Source: Ruminococcus sp.
Lineage (GTDB): Bacteria; Bacillota; Clostridia; Oscillospirales; Acutalibacteraceae
Direction of reading: 5' to 3'
DNA: 64,000 nt
Assembly: GCA_017404665.1 (NCBI GenBank)
Contig: JAFRBX010000004.1
Location: 1 to 64,000 of the forward strand
Position 1 is the stretch's first letter; each line of letters opens with the position of its first letter. The notes beneath the pieces are model-generated. The model ran no database searches, was not told the DNA's origin, and worked only from the letters and a program-made list of their open reading frames with translations. Positions 51,962 through 61,844 of the stretch are shown here, piece by piece. A program made the position numbers and the translations under genes.

Positions 51962-52861
51962 ATGGAAAGAGTTTTGAAAAAGAAATGGGCGGCGATGCTG
52001 TGTGCCGTGCTGTGTACGGCGCTGTGGGGCTCGGCGTATCCGGTAATCAAGTTCGGCTACGCGGCGCTCCGGATCGAAACCGTGGCGGACAAGCTGATAT
52101 TCGCGGGCGTGCGGTTCGTGCTGGCAGGGCTGATGGTCTTTGCTTTCACGTGGGTGAAAAGCCGACGCTTGCCGACGGTTTCGAAAAACAGGATCGGCGG
52201 CGTACTGCTGTACGGCGCGGTGCAGACGGGCTTGATGTATATCTGCAACTATATCGGCGTCGCCAATACTACGGCGACAAAGACGTCGATCATCACCGCC
52301 GCGTCGGCTTTCTTCGCGGTGGTTTTCGCGCCGCTGTTCTTTCAGGAAGAACGGCTGACAGCGCTGAAAGTCATCGGCGTGATTGTCGGCATGACGGGGA
52401 TCGTGCTGATTAATAACAGCGCTCTCGGCGGCTTTTCGATGACGGGCGAGGGGTTGGTGCTGGCGGCGGCGCTGCTGAATACCGCGGGAGGCTTCATCGG
52501 AAAGAAAGTTTCGAAGGGGATCGTCTATGAGAGCACGGCATACCAGCTGAGCTTCGGCGGGATGATGATCCTGCTTGTCGGCTTGTGCATGGGCGGCGCC
52601 TTTGTATTTTCCGCAAAAGGCATGCTGATCGTGCTGTATCTCGCGTTCGTCTCTGCCGCGGCGTTCACGCTGTGGACGGCGCTGCTGGTGCTGCATGAGG
52701 CGGGGCAGATATTGGTATTCAATATGCTGATACCCGTTTTCGGCGCGGTATGGTCGTTTGTGATTCTCGGTGAACGTCAGATCTTTGAGCCGCTCTATCT
52801 GATCAGCATTCTGCTGACCGCGGCGGGGATCGTGCTGGTGAATATCCGTATGAAAAAATAA
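51962..52861 (+). CDS. DMT-superfamily (EamA) transporter
   Basis: A 299-residue inner-membrane exporter with ten predicted helices arranged as two EamA halves (about 10-145 and 158-297). The N-half start ALWGSAYPVIKFGYAAL and C-half VFGAVWSFVILGERQIFEPL are typical. Likely exports amino acids or related metabolites; the substrate cannot be read from sequence. I see no strong Shine-Dalgarno sequence before the ATG, so the start is less certain. It shares a terminator with the convergent rpsT. Confidence 0.87.
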   Translation: MERVLKKKWAAMLCAVLCTALWGSAYPVIKFGYAALRIETVADKLIFAGVRFVLAGLMVFAFTWVKSRRLPTVSKNRIGGVLLYGAVQTGLMYICNYIGVANTTATKTSIITAASAFFAVVFAPLFFQEERLTALKVIGVIVGMTGIVLINNSALGGFSMTGEGLVLAAALLNTAGGFIGKKVSKGIVYESTAYQLSFGGMMILLVGLCMGGAFVFSAKGMLIVLYLAFVSAAAFTLWTALLVLHEAGQILVFNMLIPVFGAVWSFVILGERQIFEPLYLISILLTAAGIVLVNIRMKK

Positions 52862-52943
52862 GGCGGAGCCTTAGGTTGCGCAAACGTTGCTCACGATACA
52901 GCGGCGTGAACGTTATCTGCGTTATGATATAGACTGATAAACA

Positions 52944-52969
52944 AAAAAGCAGGCGTAAAGCCTGCTTTT
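52944..52969. terminator. Bidirectional terminator
   Basis: AAAAAGCAGGC-GTAAA-GCCTGCTTTTA between the DMT transporter gene and rpsT. Confidence 0.85.
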
Positions 52970-52995
52970 ATCGATTTAGTGTGAAGTTGATAAGA

Positions 52996-53256
52996 TCAAG
53001 CGGATGCGTTCAGACGCTTCGCCAGAGAAGACTTCGCTCTCGCGGCAGTGTTCTTGTGCAGAAGACCCTTCGCGACGGCCTGGTCGATTTTCTTTGTAGC
53101 AAGACGTACCGCCTCAGCCTTGTCATCAGCGTTTGTATCTACCGCGATGTATGCCTTCTTGATGTAGGTCTTGAGGGCAGACTTCATGGCTTTGTTCTGG
53201 GCTGTCTTGGTCGCGATAACCTTAACGCGCTTCTTTGCTGATTTAATATTCGGCAT
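52996..53256 (-). CDS. rpsT: 30S ribosomal protein S20
   Basis: A primary 16S rRNA-binding protein of the small subunit. The 86 residues are Lys/Ala-rich and begin MPNIKSAKKRVKVIATKTAQ, ending SLAKRLNASA, the S20 pattern. AAGGAGGTGGG is the ribosome binding site. It is a single gene with its own promoter and a leader hairpin at 53291-53322. Confidence 0.96.
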   Translation of the reverse strand: MPNIKSAKKRVKVIATKTAQNKAMKSALKTYIKKAYIAVDTNADDKAEAVRLATKKIDQAVAKGLLHKNTAARAKSSLAKRLNASA

Positions 53257-53290
53257 TGTCCCACCTCCTTAAAATACAGTAAATAGTAAG

Positions 53291-53376
53291 CCGAATCCGG
53301 TTTAACACGGCGCCGGAATCGGATATCAACGTTTTCACGTACAATCAATGATACCATTAATGCGCGCAAAATGCAA
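53291..53376 (-). promoter_or_regulatory. rpsT promoter and leader hairpin
   Basis: On the minus strand, -35 TTGCAT (53376-53371), a 17-nt spacer and -10 TATCAT (53353-53348). In the leader, CCGATTCCGG-N12-CCGGATTCGG (53322-53291) forms a hairpin with 9 of 10 pairs. It could be an autoregulatory S20-binding site; this is inference. Confidence 0.55.
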
Positions 53377-53511
53377 GCATTTTATGGATTTTCTCGGGAT
53401 TTTTTTGAAGATTGTAGCTGTTGCGGGCTCCTGACACAAGATGTTGTGGCACATTGACGATCGGATCATCCGAAAGAGAGGCGCTTGTACCGCAGATCGT
53501 GCGGCGGCGCC

Positions 53512-53772
53512 TTAATCATTGCGGTTGCGCAGCACAAAATACCAGACAAGACACAGCACCAGCACAATGAGCGCGACGCCGCGATAGATCCAGCCGTAGA
53601 CGCCCGCCTTGAGGTTCACGGCGGTGAGGACGTCGATCAGCTCCCATACGCCCAGAAACACCATAAAGCCCGACAGGATGTACATGATCGGGGTGCGGTA
53701 GCGGCGGATGCAGGAGTAGATCAGATACGCCGCCAGCAGGAACCATACGATAACGCTCAGCCAGCCGGTCAT
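53512..53772 (-). CDS. Small three-TM membrane protein (pair member B)
   Basis: An 86-residue hydrophobic protein with three helices (about 4-21, 29-50, 61-80). It starts inside the last codons of the upstream gene (ATGA overlap), so the two are translated together. Aligned by eye with its neighbour: YRTPIMYILSGFMVFLGVWE against LLRPMAFFLIFQGAWQIISF, and YGWIYRGVALIVLVLC against PGYINRIGTILIVLYY. No known family. Confidence 0.7.
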   Translation of the reverse strand: MTGWLSVIVWFLLAAYLIYSCIRRYRTPIMYILSGFMVFLGVWELIDVLTAVNLKAGVYGWIYRGVALIVLVLCLVWYFVLRNRND

Positions 53773-54050
53773 GATTTATCCCTCTTTTTGCGCTTACTCT
53801 TCATGCGGGTCATGAACAGCATGAAGATGTAGTACAGCACGATCAGGATCGTGCCGATGCGGTTGATATAGCCGGGCACGGCGGAGGTGGGGTAGAGCTC
53901 GTAAACAAAAAACGAGATGATCTGCCACGCGCCCTGAAAAATCAGGAAGAACGCCATCGGACGCAGCAGGGTAAGCCTGCGGAAATACGGCGTCAGCATG
54001 ATGATCGCCGCCGCAAAGCACAGGATCGCGGTAATAAAGGTCAGGATCAT
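53769..54050 (-). CDS. Small three-TM membrane protein (pair member A)
   Basis: A 93-residue hydrophobic protein with three helices (about 3-20, 30-50, 63-83) and a very basic C-terminus (RMKSKRKKRDKS). The start at 54050 is chosen because GGGAGC lies 8-9 nt before it; the frame is open further but would read through a family-A repeat. It seems to be a distant paralogue of the next gene; the two probably form a hetero-oligomer. Confidence 0.7.
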   Translation of the reverse strand: MILTFITAILCFAAAIIMLTPYFRRLTLLRPMAFFLIFQGAWQIISFFVYELYPTSAVPGYINRIGTILIVLYYIFMLFMTRMKSKRKKRDKS

Positions 54051-54071
54051 GGTATCAGCTCCCATAATAAT

Positions 54072-54119
54072 CGTCATTGCGAGGGATAAACTCTTTTTCA
54101 TCCCGCGGCAATCTCAACC
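54072..54119. repeat. Family-A repeat (inverted)
   Basis: CGTCATTGCGAGGGAT ... ATCCCGCGGCAATCTCAACC, upstream of the small membrane-protein pair. Confidence 0.7.
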
Positions 54120-54201
54120 TTATTATATAGGATTTGTCGGAAGGTGTCAACTTTGAGAGAAGAGAAAGGGTCGGTCTAACGATGGATGTGCGGCTTCTTT
54201 T

Positions 54202-54450
54202 CCAGCCCCCTCTGACGAGGGGGCAAGCGGAAAGATGTTTTGAAAGAGAAAGTTGTTCGAATCGCAGGGGAGAGATAACGCGACATAATAAATACAAACC
54301 GTATTATGACTTAAGCCGGCGGGGAAGTATCATTGCGTAAGAGATGGAGTCAGGCGTTTTATTACTGTTGTAACGCTGCGTTATCTCTCCCTCCGTCACC
54401 GACCTTGACGATCGGCGACACCTCCCTCGTCAGAGGGAGGCTTGGATGCG
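54202..54450. mobile_element. Composite MITE-like element, copy 3
   Basis: Left arm CCCCCTCTGACGAGGGGGC (about 54208-54226) plus a left spacer similar to copy 1. The core 54267-54391 (125 bp) has ends GGGGAGAGATAACGC / GCGTTATCTCTCCC. The right family-B unit is CTCCGTCACCG ... GACACCTCCCTCGTCAGAGGGAGG. No coding capacity. It lies beside a prophage remnant. Confidence 0.7.
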
Positions 54451-54507
54451 CCCTGCCCTTCAATAAGATACATTAATTAGATACACGTTCGTTTCGGGTA
54501 TAACAAA

Positions 54508-54533
54508 ACCGCCCTAATGCAGGACGGTAAACA
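54508..54533 (-). terminator. Terminator after the YjcQ-like gene
   Basis: ACCGCCCT-AATGC-AGGACGGT; on the minus strand it is followed by TTTTG. Confidence 0.65.
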
Positions 54534-54860
54534 TTAAATATTTGGGATAATATCTGCGAATCCCTTTGCTGCCTTATATATTTTTTGCATGATCGTCTTT
54601 TCTTGTAGATACTCAAGACCTTTCAGAGTAATCTCCGGTCTGGTGACCTTTACGCGCGGATATGCACAATCAACTGCGTTCCATACACTGACGCCGGTAA
54701 CATAGTCGTTATCAACGAGCATTTTCATGATCCTGCACCACAAAGGATACGGAATATTCAGTTGCTCTGCTGAAATACTTGACGTGTCAAATTCTTCTAG
54801 TTCCATCGACCTTTCAAGAATACGCAGTATTTTATAGATGATTCTGAAATTATCCATCAC
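54534..54860 (-). CDS. YjcQ-like phage-derived winged-helix protein
   Basis: A 108-residue protein starting MMDNFRIIYKILRILERSME, with IPYPLWCRIMKMLVDNDYVT and ITLKGLEYLQEKTIMQKIYK. This is the pattern of the YjcQ family (small winged helix, common in prophages of Firmicutes). The start has GAGGAG upstream. It is the last gene of a three-gene remnant that includes a broken head-protein gene. Its own function is unknown. Confidence 0.75.
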   Translation of the reverse strand: MMDNFRIIYKILRILERSMELEEFDTSSISAEQLNIPYPLWCRIMKMLVDNDYVTGVSVWNAVDCAYPRVKVTRPEITLKGLEYLQEKTIMQKIYKAAKGFADIIPNI

Positions 54861-54876
54861 GATCTCCTCAACTTAA

Positions 54877-54903
54877 AACCGCCCTCACGTCGTGGGAGCG
54901 GTT
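54877..54903 (-). terminator. Terminator after the small phage ORF
   Basis: AACCGCCCTCAC-GTC-GTGGGAGCGGTT, followed on the minus strand by TTAAG. It separates the 81-residue gene from the YjcQ-like gene. Confidence 0.6.
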
Positions 54904-54904
54904 A

Positions 54905-55150
54905 TCATTTTCGTGTCATCTTTTTTCTTTTTTGTCCTACTTCAAGAGAAAACAAGAGTACATTTTCATAACTCACATCTTCTCCATGATCGATATAGTC
55001 GATTATCAGCTGTCGATCCTCATCATAAGGACTGTCGGCAAGAGTGCCGAGGATATAGTCGGGATCCTGTGAAAAAGTCTTGAGCCTTTCAATAAGCTCT
55101 AATGTGACTTTTGAAGGCTTTTTCTTTTGGATGTACTCTTCAACCGTCAT
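54905..55150 (-). CDS. Small protein coupled to the broken phage head gene; possible immunity protein
   Basis: An 81-residue acidic helical protein (MTVEEYIQKKKPSKVTLELI ... PDYILGTLADSPYDEDRQLI), with a basic end (GQKRKKMTRK). Its start overlaps the stop of the preceding phage gene by 4 nt. Small acidic genes placed directly after phage or polymorphic-toxin C-termini often encode immunity proteins, so that role is possible. No family was recognised. Confidence 0.6.
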   Translation of the reverse strand: MTVEEYIQKKKPSKVTLELIERLKTFSQDPDYILGTLADSPYDEDRQLIIDYIDHGEDVSYENVLLFSLEVGQKRKKMTRK

Positions 55151-55731
55151 TCTATCCTCTCCTTTGCGATGATCCGATAATTGCCGGGACCGTTATTCTC
55201 GACTGTATAATAATAATCTCCGATCGCCTTTCTGAAAACCTTTTTTCTTCTTTGCTCCGGAGTAATGTTGGTTTCTATCTCGCTCATGACATGCGCATAT
55301 TCCGACTTTGGCAGAATAACGGTCGGAAAGCTTTTACTTGAATGAGCAAACAATTGTAAATTGATTGGTAAATGTCCTGTCTTTATTATACCACTTTCCT
55401 CGGCTTTTTCAAGTAGTCCGTCGTAATAATCCTGCCAGCTTCCGCTATATTCCGCCCACTGATCGGCACGACCGAGATAGGTCTGTTTGTTGGTCGGATC
55501 GAGGGCGTATTTGCCGAGTCGGCGGTACATCTTTTCCATCCGCTTGCCGTATGCCGTTTTCTGCTCGGCGCGCTCGAGCTCGGTCAGATCCTCCTGTGCT
55601 TTTTGCGGCAACACTTCTTGATCCGGCGGGGTGCTGATCCCCTCAAAGTACGGGGACGAGCTGTCCTTGCAGCGCGGATGAAACAATGTGGATATCTGCC
55701 CAAGGCTGATTTTTCCTGCTTTACAAAAAAT
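55147..55731 (-). pseudogene. 5'-truncated phage minor head protein (SPP1 gp7-like) with C-terminal effector-like domain
   Basis: The open frame runs from after a TGA at about 55732 to 55147 with no good start codon; only TTG codons are available. The first part, AGKISLGQISTLFHPRCKDS then SPYFEG, matches the His-Pro-x-Cys end of SPP1 gp7/Mu F-type head-morphogenesis proteins, whose N-terminal 200-300 residues are missing. The tail begins LPINLQLFAHSSKSFPTVIL and ends GDYYYTVENNGPGNYRIIAK, resembling C-terminal domains added to phage head proteins and polymorphic toxins. I infer a degraded prophage end. Whether the tail is still expressed is open. Confidence 0.6.
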
Positions 55732-55745
55732 TCACAATTAAATTA

Positions 55746-55773
55746 TTGACTTTTTCTGATTTTGGGTTATACT
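55746..55773 (+). promoter_or_regulatory. Promoter of the hrcA heat-shock operon
   Basis: -35 TTGACT (55746-55751), a 16-nt spacer and -10 TATACT (55768-55773), followed by CIRCE. Confidence 0.8.
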
Positions 55774-55785
55774 ATGTATTGTAAG

Positions 55786-55812
55786 TTAGCACTCGAACAT
55801 CGAGAGTGCTAA
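55786..55812. promoter_or_regulatory. CIRCE operator (HrcA-binding)
   Basis: TTAGCACTC-N9-GAGTGCTAA, a perfect match to the CIRCE consensus, 12 bp after the -10 box. It marks negative control of hrcA-grpE(-dnaK-dnaJ) by HrcA. Confidence 0.97.
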
Positions 55813-55847
55813 AAGCAAACAAAAGGGAATACGAACAGATTCCTGCT

Positions 55848-55918
55848 CTGCGGCAACCCTCCGCCGCTTCGCGGCACCTCCCTGAGGATTGTGGAGGCTT
55901 TGGGCTTCGCAATGACGA
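55848..55918. repeat. Composite B/A repeat in the hrcA leader
   Basis: CGGCAACCCTCCGCCGC-TTC-GCGGCACCTCCCTGAGG ... GGAGGCTT (family B) is fused directly to GGGCTTCGCAATGACG, the right end of a family-A unit. It lies between CIRCE and the hrcA start. Confidence 0.6.
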
Positions 55919-55961
55919 ATGAAAATGCGCTCCGGGCGGTCACGGCAAAGGAGGCGACGGT

Positions 55962-56981
55962 ATGGCGCTCGCGTTACGAAAAGAGAAGATACTGTCGGCT
56001 GTCGTGGAGACCTACATCCGCACCGGCGAGCCGATCGGCTCCAAGACGCTGCTGGAGGAGACGGAGCTGGGCGTGTCGTCCGCAACCGTCCGCAATGAGC
56101 TGAAATCGCTGGACGAGGAAGGCTATCTGCACCAGCCGCACACCTCTGCCGGCCGCGTGCCGACAAGACAGGGCTATCGCTACTACATCGACAATCTGAT
56201 GAAGCCCGCGATCCTGCCCGAACGATTGCGCGAAAACATCGAACGCGGGATACGCGCGGGAGCGGGGGCTCCGGAGAGCATCCTCAGCCGCGCGGCGATG
56301 GTGCTCTCACAGCTGGCTCACGCCGCCGCCGCGGCGACGACGCCGTCGTCGGACGAAGCGAGAGTCCACCGCATCCGCTTTGTATCCACGGGACGGCACA
56401 CCGCCATGGCGGTGCTGGTCACCTCCAACGGGATGGTCAAATCACGGCTGTTCCGATGTGATTTTGTCGTTACGCCGCAGCTTTTGACGATGTTCGACAA
56501 GGCGGTGAACGAGGCGTTCGCGGGGGTGAAGCTCACGGATGTGACGCAGGGCTTTCTTCAGACTGCGGCTTCGGGTATGGGAGAGCTGACGCTCTTCATC
56601 TCGGACGCGCTGGTGGCGATCTATGACGCGGCGCAGAGCGCTCTGGAGGTCAACGTCATTGTCGCGGGTCAGACGAATCTGCTGTTTTCGGACAGCTACG
56701 ATTTTGAAGCCGCTCGCAGCGTGATGCGGTTTTTGAGCGATACAAAAGGTGTATCGGGGCTGCTGAACAACAGCCGCACCCATATGATCTACCTCGGCGG
56801 CGAGAGCAGGATCCCGGAGCTGAGGGGCAGCGCGGTGGTGACCGCCCGCTATGAGATCGGCGGCGAAAACGCCGGGGCGGTAGCGGTGATCGCGCCGCTG
56901 CGGATCGATTATAAAACCATTATGAGCGAGGTCATCTACGCCGCTGGATGCGTGTCCCGCGCGATAGGAGAGCTGCTGTGA
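55962..56981 (+). CDS. hrcA: Heat-inducible transcription repressor HrcA
   Basis: Represses heat-shock genes by binding CIRCE; its folding depends on GroEL. 339 residues: the winged-helix N-terminus (about 1-75, KILSAVVETYIRTGEPIGSK, SSATVRNELKSLDEEGYLHQ), PHTSAGRVPTRQGYRYYI, then GAF-like and dimerisation regions, ending TARYEIGGENAGAVAVIAPL. A perfect CIRCE precedes it. The ATG has AAGGAGG upstream. grpE follows after 15 nt. Confidence 0.96.
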   Translation: MALALRKEKILSAVVETYIRTGEPIGSKTLLEETELGVSSATVRNELKSLDEEGYLHQPHTSAGRVPTRQGYRYYIDNLMKPAILPERLRENIERGIRAGAGAPESILSRAAMVLSQLAHAAAAATTPSSDEARVHRIRFVSTGRHTAMAVLVTSNGMVKSRLFRCDFVVTPQLLTMFDKAVNEAFAGVKLTDVTQGFLQTAASGMGELTLFISDALVAIYDAAQSALEVNVIVAGQTNLLFSDSYDFEAARSVMRFLSDTKGVSGLLNNSRTHMIYLGGESRIPELRGSAVVTARYEIGGENAGAVAVIAPLRIDYKTIMSEVIYAAGCVSRAIGELL

Positions 56982-56996
56982 GGAGAGTGAGATAAG

Positions 56997-57581
56997 ATGA
57001 AAAAGGAAAAGAAGAAGCCCGAAGCCGAAGAGACCGAAAAGGTCAAAGAAACGGCTGAGCAGGCTGAAGAAGTAACGGAAGAGCCCGTGAAAGAAACGGC
57101 GGAGGAAGCCGTTGAAGCAAAGAAGGAACCTTCTAAGGAAGAAAAATTGATCGAAGAGCTCAAGGCGGAGAAAGAAAAATATATCCGTCTGTACGCCGAG
57201 TACGACAACTACCGCAAGCGCACCTCAGCGGAAAAGCTGCAGATCTACGACGACGCGACCGCGCGGGTGGTCAAGGAGCTGCTGCCCCTTGCCGACAGCC
57301 TGACGCAGGCGATGGCGCAGTTCGAGGGAAAGGACGTCCCCGAGGAATTCAGCAAGGGTATCGCGCTGATCGCCCAGCAGCTGAAAACCTGTCTGGAAAA
57401 GCTCAAGGTCGAGCCGTTCTGCGAGGTGGGCGACACCTTTGATCCCGCGCTGCATAACGCGGTGTCGATGGTCGAGGATGAGAGCCTGCCGGAGAATTCG
57501 ATCTCGGCGGTATATCAGAAGGGCTATAAAATCGGCGACAAGATCATTCGTCACGCGATGGTCGTCGTGGCGAACGCCTGA
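56997..57581 (+). CDS. grpE: GrpE nucleotide exchange factor
   Basis: Releases ADP from DnaK. 194 residues: a long acidic/basic N-terminal coiled region (about 1-65, Glu/Lys-rich), the conserved KYIRLYAEYDNYRKRTSAEK helix, VKELLPLADSLTQAM, and the beta domain with PFCEVGDTFDPALHNAVSMV and VYQKGYKIGDKIIRHAMVVV. Typical length. The start follows GGAGAGTGAG. Confidence 0.96.
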   Translation: MKKEKKKPEAEETEKVKETAEQAEEVTEEPVKETAEEAVEAKKEPSKEEKLIEELKAEKEKYIRLYAEYDNYRKRTSAEKLQIYDDATARVVKELLPLADSLTQAMAQFEGKDVPEEFSKGIALIAQQLKTCLEKLKVEPFCEVGDTFDPALHNAVSMVEDESLPENSISAVYQKGYKIGDKIIRHAMVVVANA

Positions 57582-57582
57582 C

Positions 57583-57790
57583 GGCGTTTGCAGTTAGCAG
57601 ATAACAGATCTCAGTTAGCAGTTGTGGGAGGGCTTCGCCCTCACCTATTAACATATAAAACGGGAGGAGCATTCCTCGGCGGAGACGCCTCCCCCTCTGT
57701 TGCTTCGCGACGTCTCCCCAACGGGGAGCACCCCTCCCCTACAAAGAAACTAACCACTGGTCACTGACCACTAACCACTAAACATGGAGG
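57583..57790. repeat. Repeat-filled gap between grpE and dnaK
   Basis: A 216-bp gap holding TTAGCAGATAACAGATCTCAGTTAGCAG direct repeats, a GGGCTTCGCCC hairpin, a family-C-like GAGACG ... CGTCTCCCCAACGGGG block, and TAACCACTGGTCACTGACCACTAACCACTAA near-direct repeats. No terminator or promoter is clear, so dnaK is probably still read from the hrcA promoter. Confidence 0.6.
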
Positions 57791-57797
57791 TATTATT

Positions 57798-59639
<1,842 letters not shown>

Positions 59640-59763
59640 TCGTTGGAGAACGGCTAACAGATAACAGATAACGGTGAAGAGCGTGCGATGCCCGCACCCG
59701 ATTCCTGTTCTGTATTTACTTTTACGGTTGATTCATGTTCAACACAGCAGTATAATAATAGAC

Positions 59764-59793
59764 GGGCGGGTAAGGCTCATGCAGTACCCGCCC
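59764..59793 (+). terminator. Hairpin after dnaK
   Basis: GGGCGGGTA-AGGCTCATGCAG-TACCCGCCC, a perfect 9-bp stem, but with no T run; it may be a partial terminator or a processing site. Confidence 0.4.
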
Positions 59794-59820
59794 GCATAGT
59801 GCTTTCAGAATCACATTAAT

Positions 59821-59863
59821 TCGGTTGAGATTGCCACAGCCGCGCTGCGGCTTCGCAATGACG
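59821..59863. repeat. Family-A repeat in the dnaJ leader
   Basis: TCGGTTGAGATTGCCACAGCCGC-GCT-GCGGCTTCGCAATGACG, just before dnaJ. Confidence 0.75.
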
Positions 59864-59883
59864 ATTGAGAAGTGGGTGACACC

Positions 59884-61017
59884 ATGGCAGATAAACGAGA
59901 TTATTATGAGGTCTTAGGCGTCAACAAAGGCGCCTCGGACGATGAGATAAAAAAAGCCTACCGCCAGGCGGCAAAGAAGTACCATCCCGACCTGCATCCC
60001 GGCGACAAAGAGGCGGAGGAAAAATTCAAGGAAGTCAACGAGGCGTATGAGGTACTCTCCGATAAGGAGAAGAAGGCGCGCTATGACCAGTTCGGTCACG
60101 CGGGCGTCGATCCTAACTACGGCGCGGGAGGCGCAGGCTCGCCGTTCGGTCAGGACATCGACTTAGGCGACATCTTTTCGAGCTTCTTCGGCGGCTTCGG
60201 CGGCAGAAGAGCAGCGAATCCCAACGCGCCGCGCCGCGGCTCGGACATCGAGACCCAGCTGTACATCAGCTTTGAAGAGGCGGCAAAGGGCTGCCGCAAG
60301 ACCGTGCAGTATCAGGCGGTATCCACCTGCAAGGATTGTAACGGTACCGGCGCCGAGAAGGGCACTACGCCCAAGACCTGCTCCGCCTGCGGCGGCAGAG
60401 GTCAGGTGACGATCAACCAGCGCACACCCTTCGGCGTGGTGCAGACCTCGCGCCCGTGCGACGCCTGTAAGGGCAAGGGCAAGATCGTGGAAAAGCCCTG
60501 TCATGTCTGCGGCGGACGCGGTCAGGTGCGCCGCAAGAAGACCGTGGAGGTCAACGTGCCTGCCGGCATCAACGAGGAGCAGGTGCTCAACGTATCCGGG
60601 CACGGCAATTCCGGCGTCAACGGCGGTCCCGCAGGCGATCTGCATGTATATATCGGCATCCGTCCGCATCCGATCTTTGAGCGCAGGGGCGACGACGTGT
60701 GGTGCGATCTGCCCATCACCTTTACACAGGCGGCGCTGGGAGCGACCGTAACGGTGCCGACCTTGGACGGCAAAGCCAGCTATGAGATCCATGAGGGCAC
60801 TCAGCCGGGCGACGTCTTTAAGCTCAAGGGCAAGGGCATACCGCATTTGGGCGGCAGAGGCAGCGGCGACCAGTATGTCAGGGTTGTGATCGAGGTGCCG
60901 AAGAACCTGAACAGCAAGCAAAAGGAGCTGATCAGGCAGTTTGACACGGCGATCGGGGACAAAAATTACCAGAAGCGAAAGGGCTTTATGGATAAGCTCA
61001 AGGACATTTTCGGATAA
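59884..61017 (+). CDS. dnaJ: Chaperone protein DnaJ (Hsp40)
   Basis: Delivers substrates to DnaK and stimulates its ATPase. 377 residues: the J domain (1-70, with YHPDLHPG containing HPD), a Gly/Phe region (about 75-115), four zinc-binding repeats [24 protein letters not shown] and CHVCGGRG, and the C-terminal substrate domains. The start at 59884 ([13 protein letters not shown]) matches the family; a GTG four codons earlier is possible. A stem-loop ends the operon. Confidence 0.97.
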   Translation: MADKRDYYEVLGVNKGASDDEIKKAYRQAAKKYHPDLHPGDKEAEEKFKEVNEAYEVLSDKEKKARYDQFGHAGVDPNYGAGGAGSPFGQDIDLGDIFSSFFGGFGGRRAANPNAPRRGSDIETQLYISFEEAAKGCRKTVQYQAVSTCKDCNGTGAEKGTTPKTCSACGGRGQVTINQRTPFGVVQTSRPCDACKGKGKIVEKPCHVCGGRGQVRRKKTVEVNVPAGINEEQVLNVSGHGNSGVNGGPAGDLHVYIGIRPHPIFERRGDDVWCDLPITFTQAALGATVTVPTLDGKASYEIHEGTQPGDVFKLKGKGIPHLGGRGSGDQYVRVVIEVPKNLNSKQKELIRQFDTAIGDKNYQKRKGFMDKLKDIFG

Positions 61018-61022
61018 ATTAT

Positions 61023-61065
61023 ACGGGATTGCTGCGGCTTTTTACGAACCGCGGCAGTCCCGTAG
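61023..61065 (+). terminator. Terminator after dnaJ
   Basis: ACGGGATTGCTGCGG ... CCGCGGCAGTCCCGT stem; T run short (GCGTTTAT). Confidence 0.6.
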
Positions 61066-61137
61066 CGTTTATAATTTCATACATGTTTTTATCAGCACAG
61101 CGCTTCGTTTGAAACATGATGAAGCTATTGACAACAC

Positions 61138-61166
61138 GGCATATATCGTGTACACTATAACTAATT
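61138..61166 (+). promoter_or_regulatory. Promoter of the membrane-protein/nadE unit
   Basis: -35 TTGACA (61138-61143), a 17-nt spacer and -10 TACACT (61161-61166). Confidence 0.65.
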
Positions 61167-61247
61167 TGACAAATTGTTTTTATGCAGATTAGATAAAATT
61201 CAGCCAACACTTTAGCCATTCATCCTCCTCGAAAGAAGGTGTGTTCC

Positions 61248-61835
61248 ATGCAAAGAGAAATCAATAAAGGATTTGTCTGCGGTATCTTGGCGGCGATCGC
61301 CGTTGTTTTGGGCGGTGTTCTGGTTGCGATCGGCTACTATATGTACAACGACTTTTATGTACAGGTAGAATACTTCTATCAATACGGAGATATGGATAAT
61401 ACCGGCCAAAAGATCATGTACGGCGGTTTTGCACTGATCGGCGTGGGGGTCGTATTGTTCCTGATCGGTTTATATTTCATGATCAAGGAAAGACGTCAGT
61501 TTGCCGGCAAGGTGTATGATCAGGACTATGACGAGTTTGATGATATGGTCGCTCAGATGGCAGGCAACAAAACGATCTTCGATGTATTTCACAGCGAAAA
61601 CCACACAAAGATATTCAGCTTTTACCGGAATAAAACCTGTATATTCAAGAAAGGCGACGACGTCTACCGCGGCACCATGGAGCCGCTGGAATGGAAGGCG
61701 GGTCATCCGACGCTATGGCGCATCACCCTGAACATCGGGGACAACGAAGCGGTTTGTCAGGTCAACAAGGTTGACGGAAATATTCTGGTCAAAAACAGCA
61801 GAGGCGAAGAAATATTCTATCGCGGAAGAGAATAG
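61248..61835 (+). CDS. Two-TM membrane protein with cytoplasmic beta domain, unknown function
   Basis: A 195-residue protein. Two helices (about 9-30 and 60-82) enclose a short extracytoplasmic loop rich in Tyr/Asp (YNDFYVQVEYFYQYGDMDNT). The cytoplasmic part (about 120-195) looks like a small beta-barrel (FSFYRNKTCIFKKGDDVYRG ... LNIGDNEAVCQVNKVDGNIL). The start at 61248 is chosen for AAGAAGG upstream. nadE begins 9 nt after it, implying co-transcription. No family recognised. Confidence 0.72.
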   Translation: MQREINKGFVCGILAAIAVVLGGVLVAIGYYMYNDFYVQVEYFYQYGDMDNTGQKIMYGGFALIGVGVVLFLIGLYFMIKERRQFAGKVYDQDYDEFDDMVAQMAGNKTIFDVFHSENHTKIFSFYRNKTCIFKKGDDVYRGTMEPLEWKAGHPTLWRITLNIGDNEAVCQVNKVDGNILVKNSRGEEIFYRGRE

Positions 61836-61844
61836 AGGTACGTT

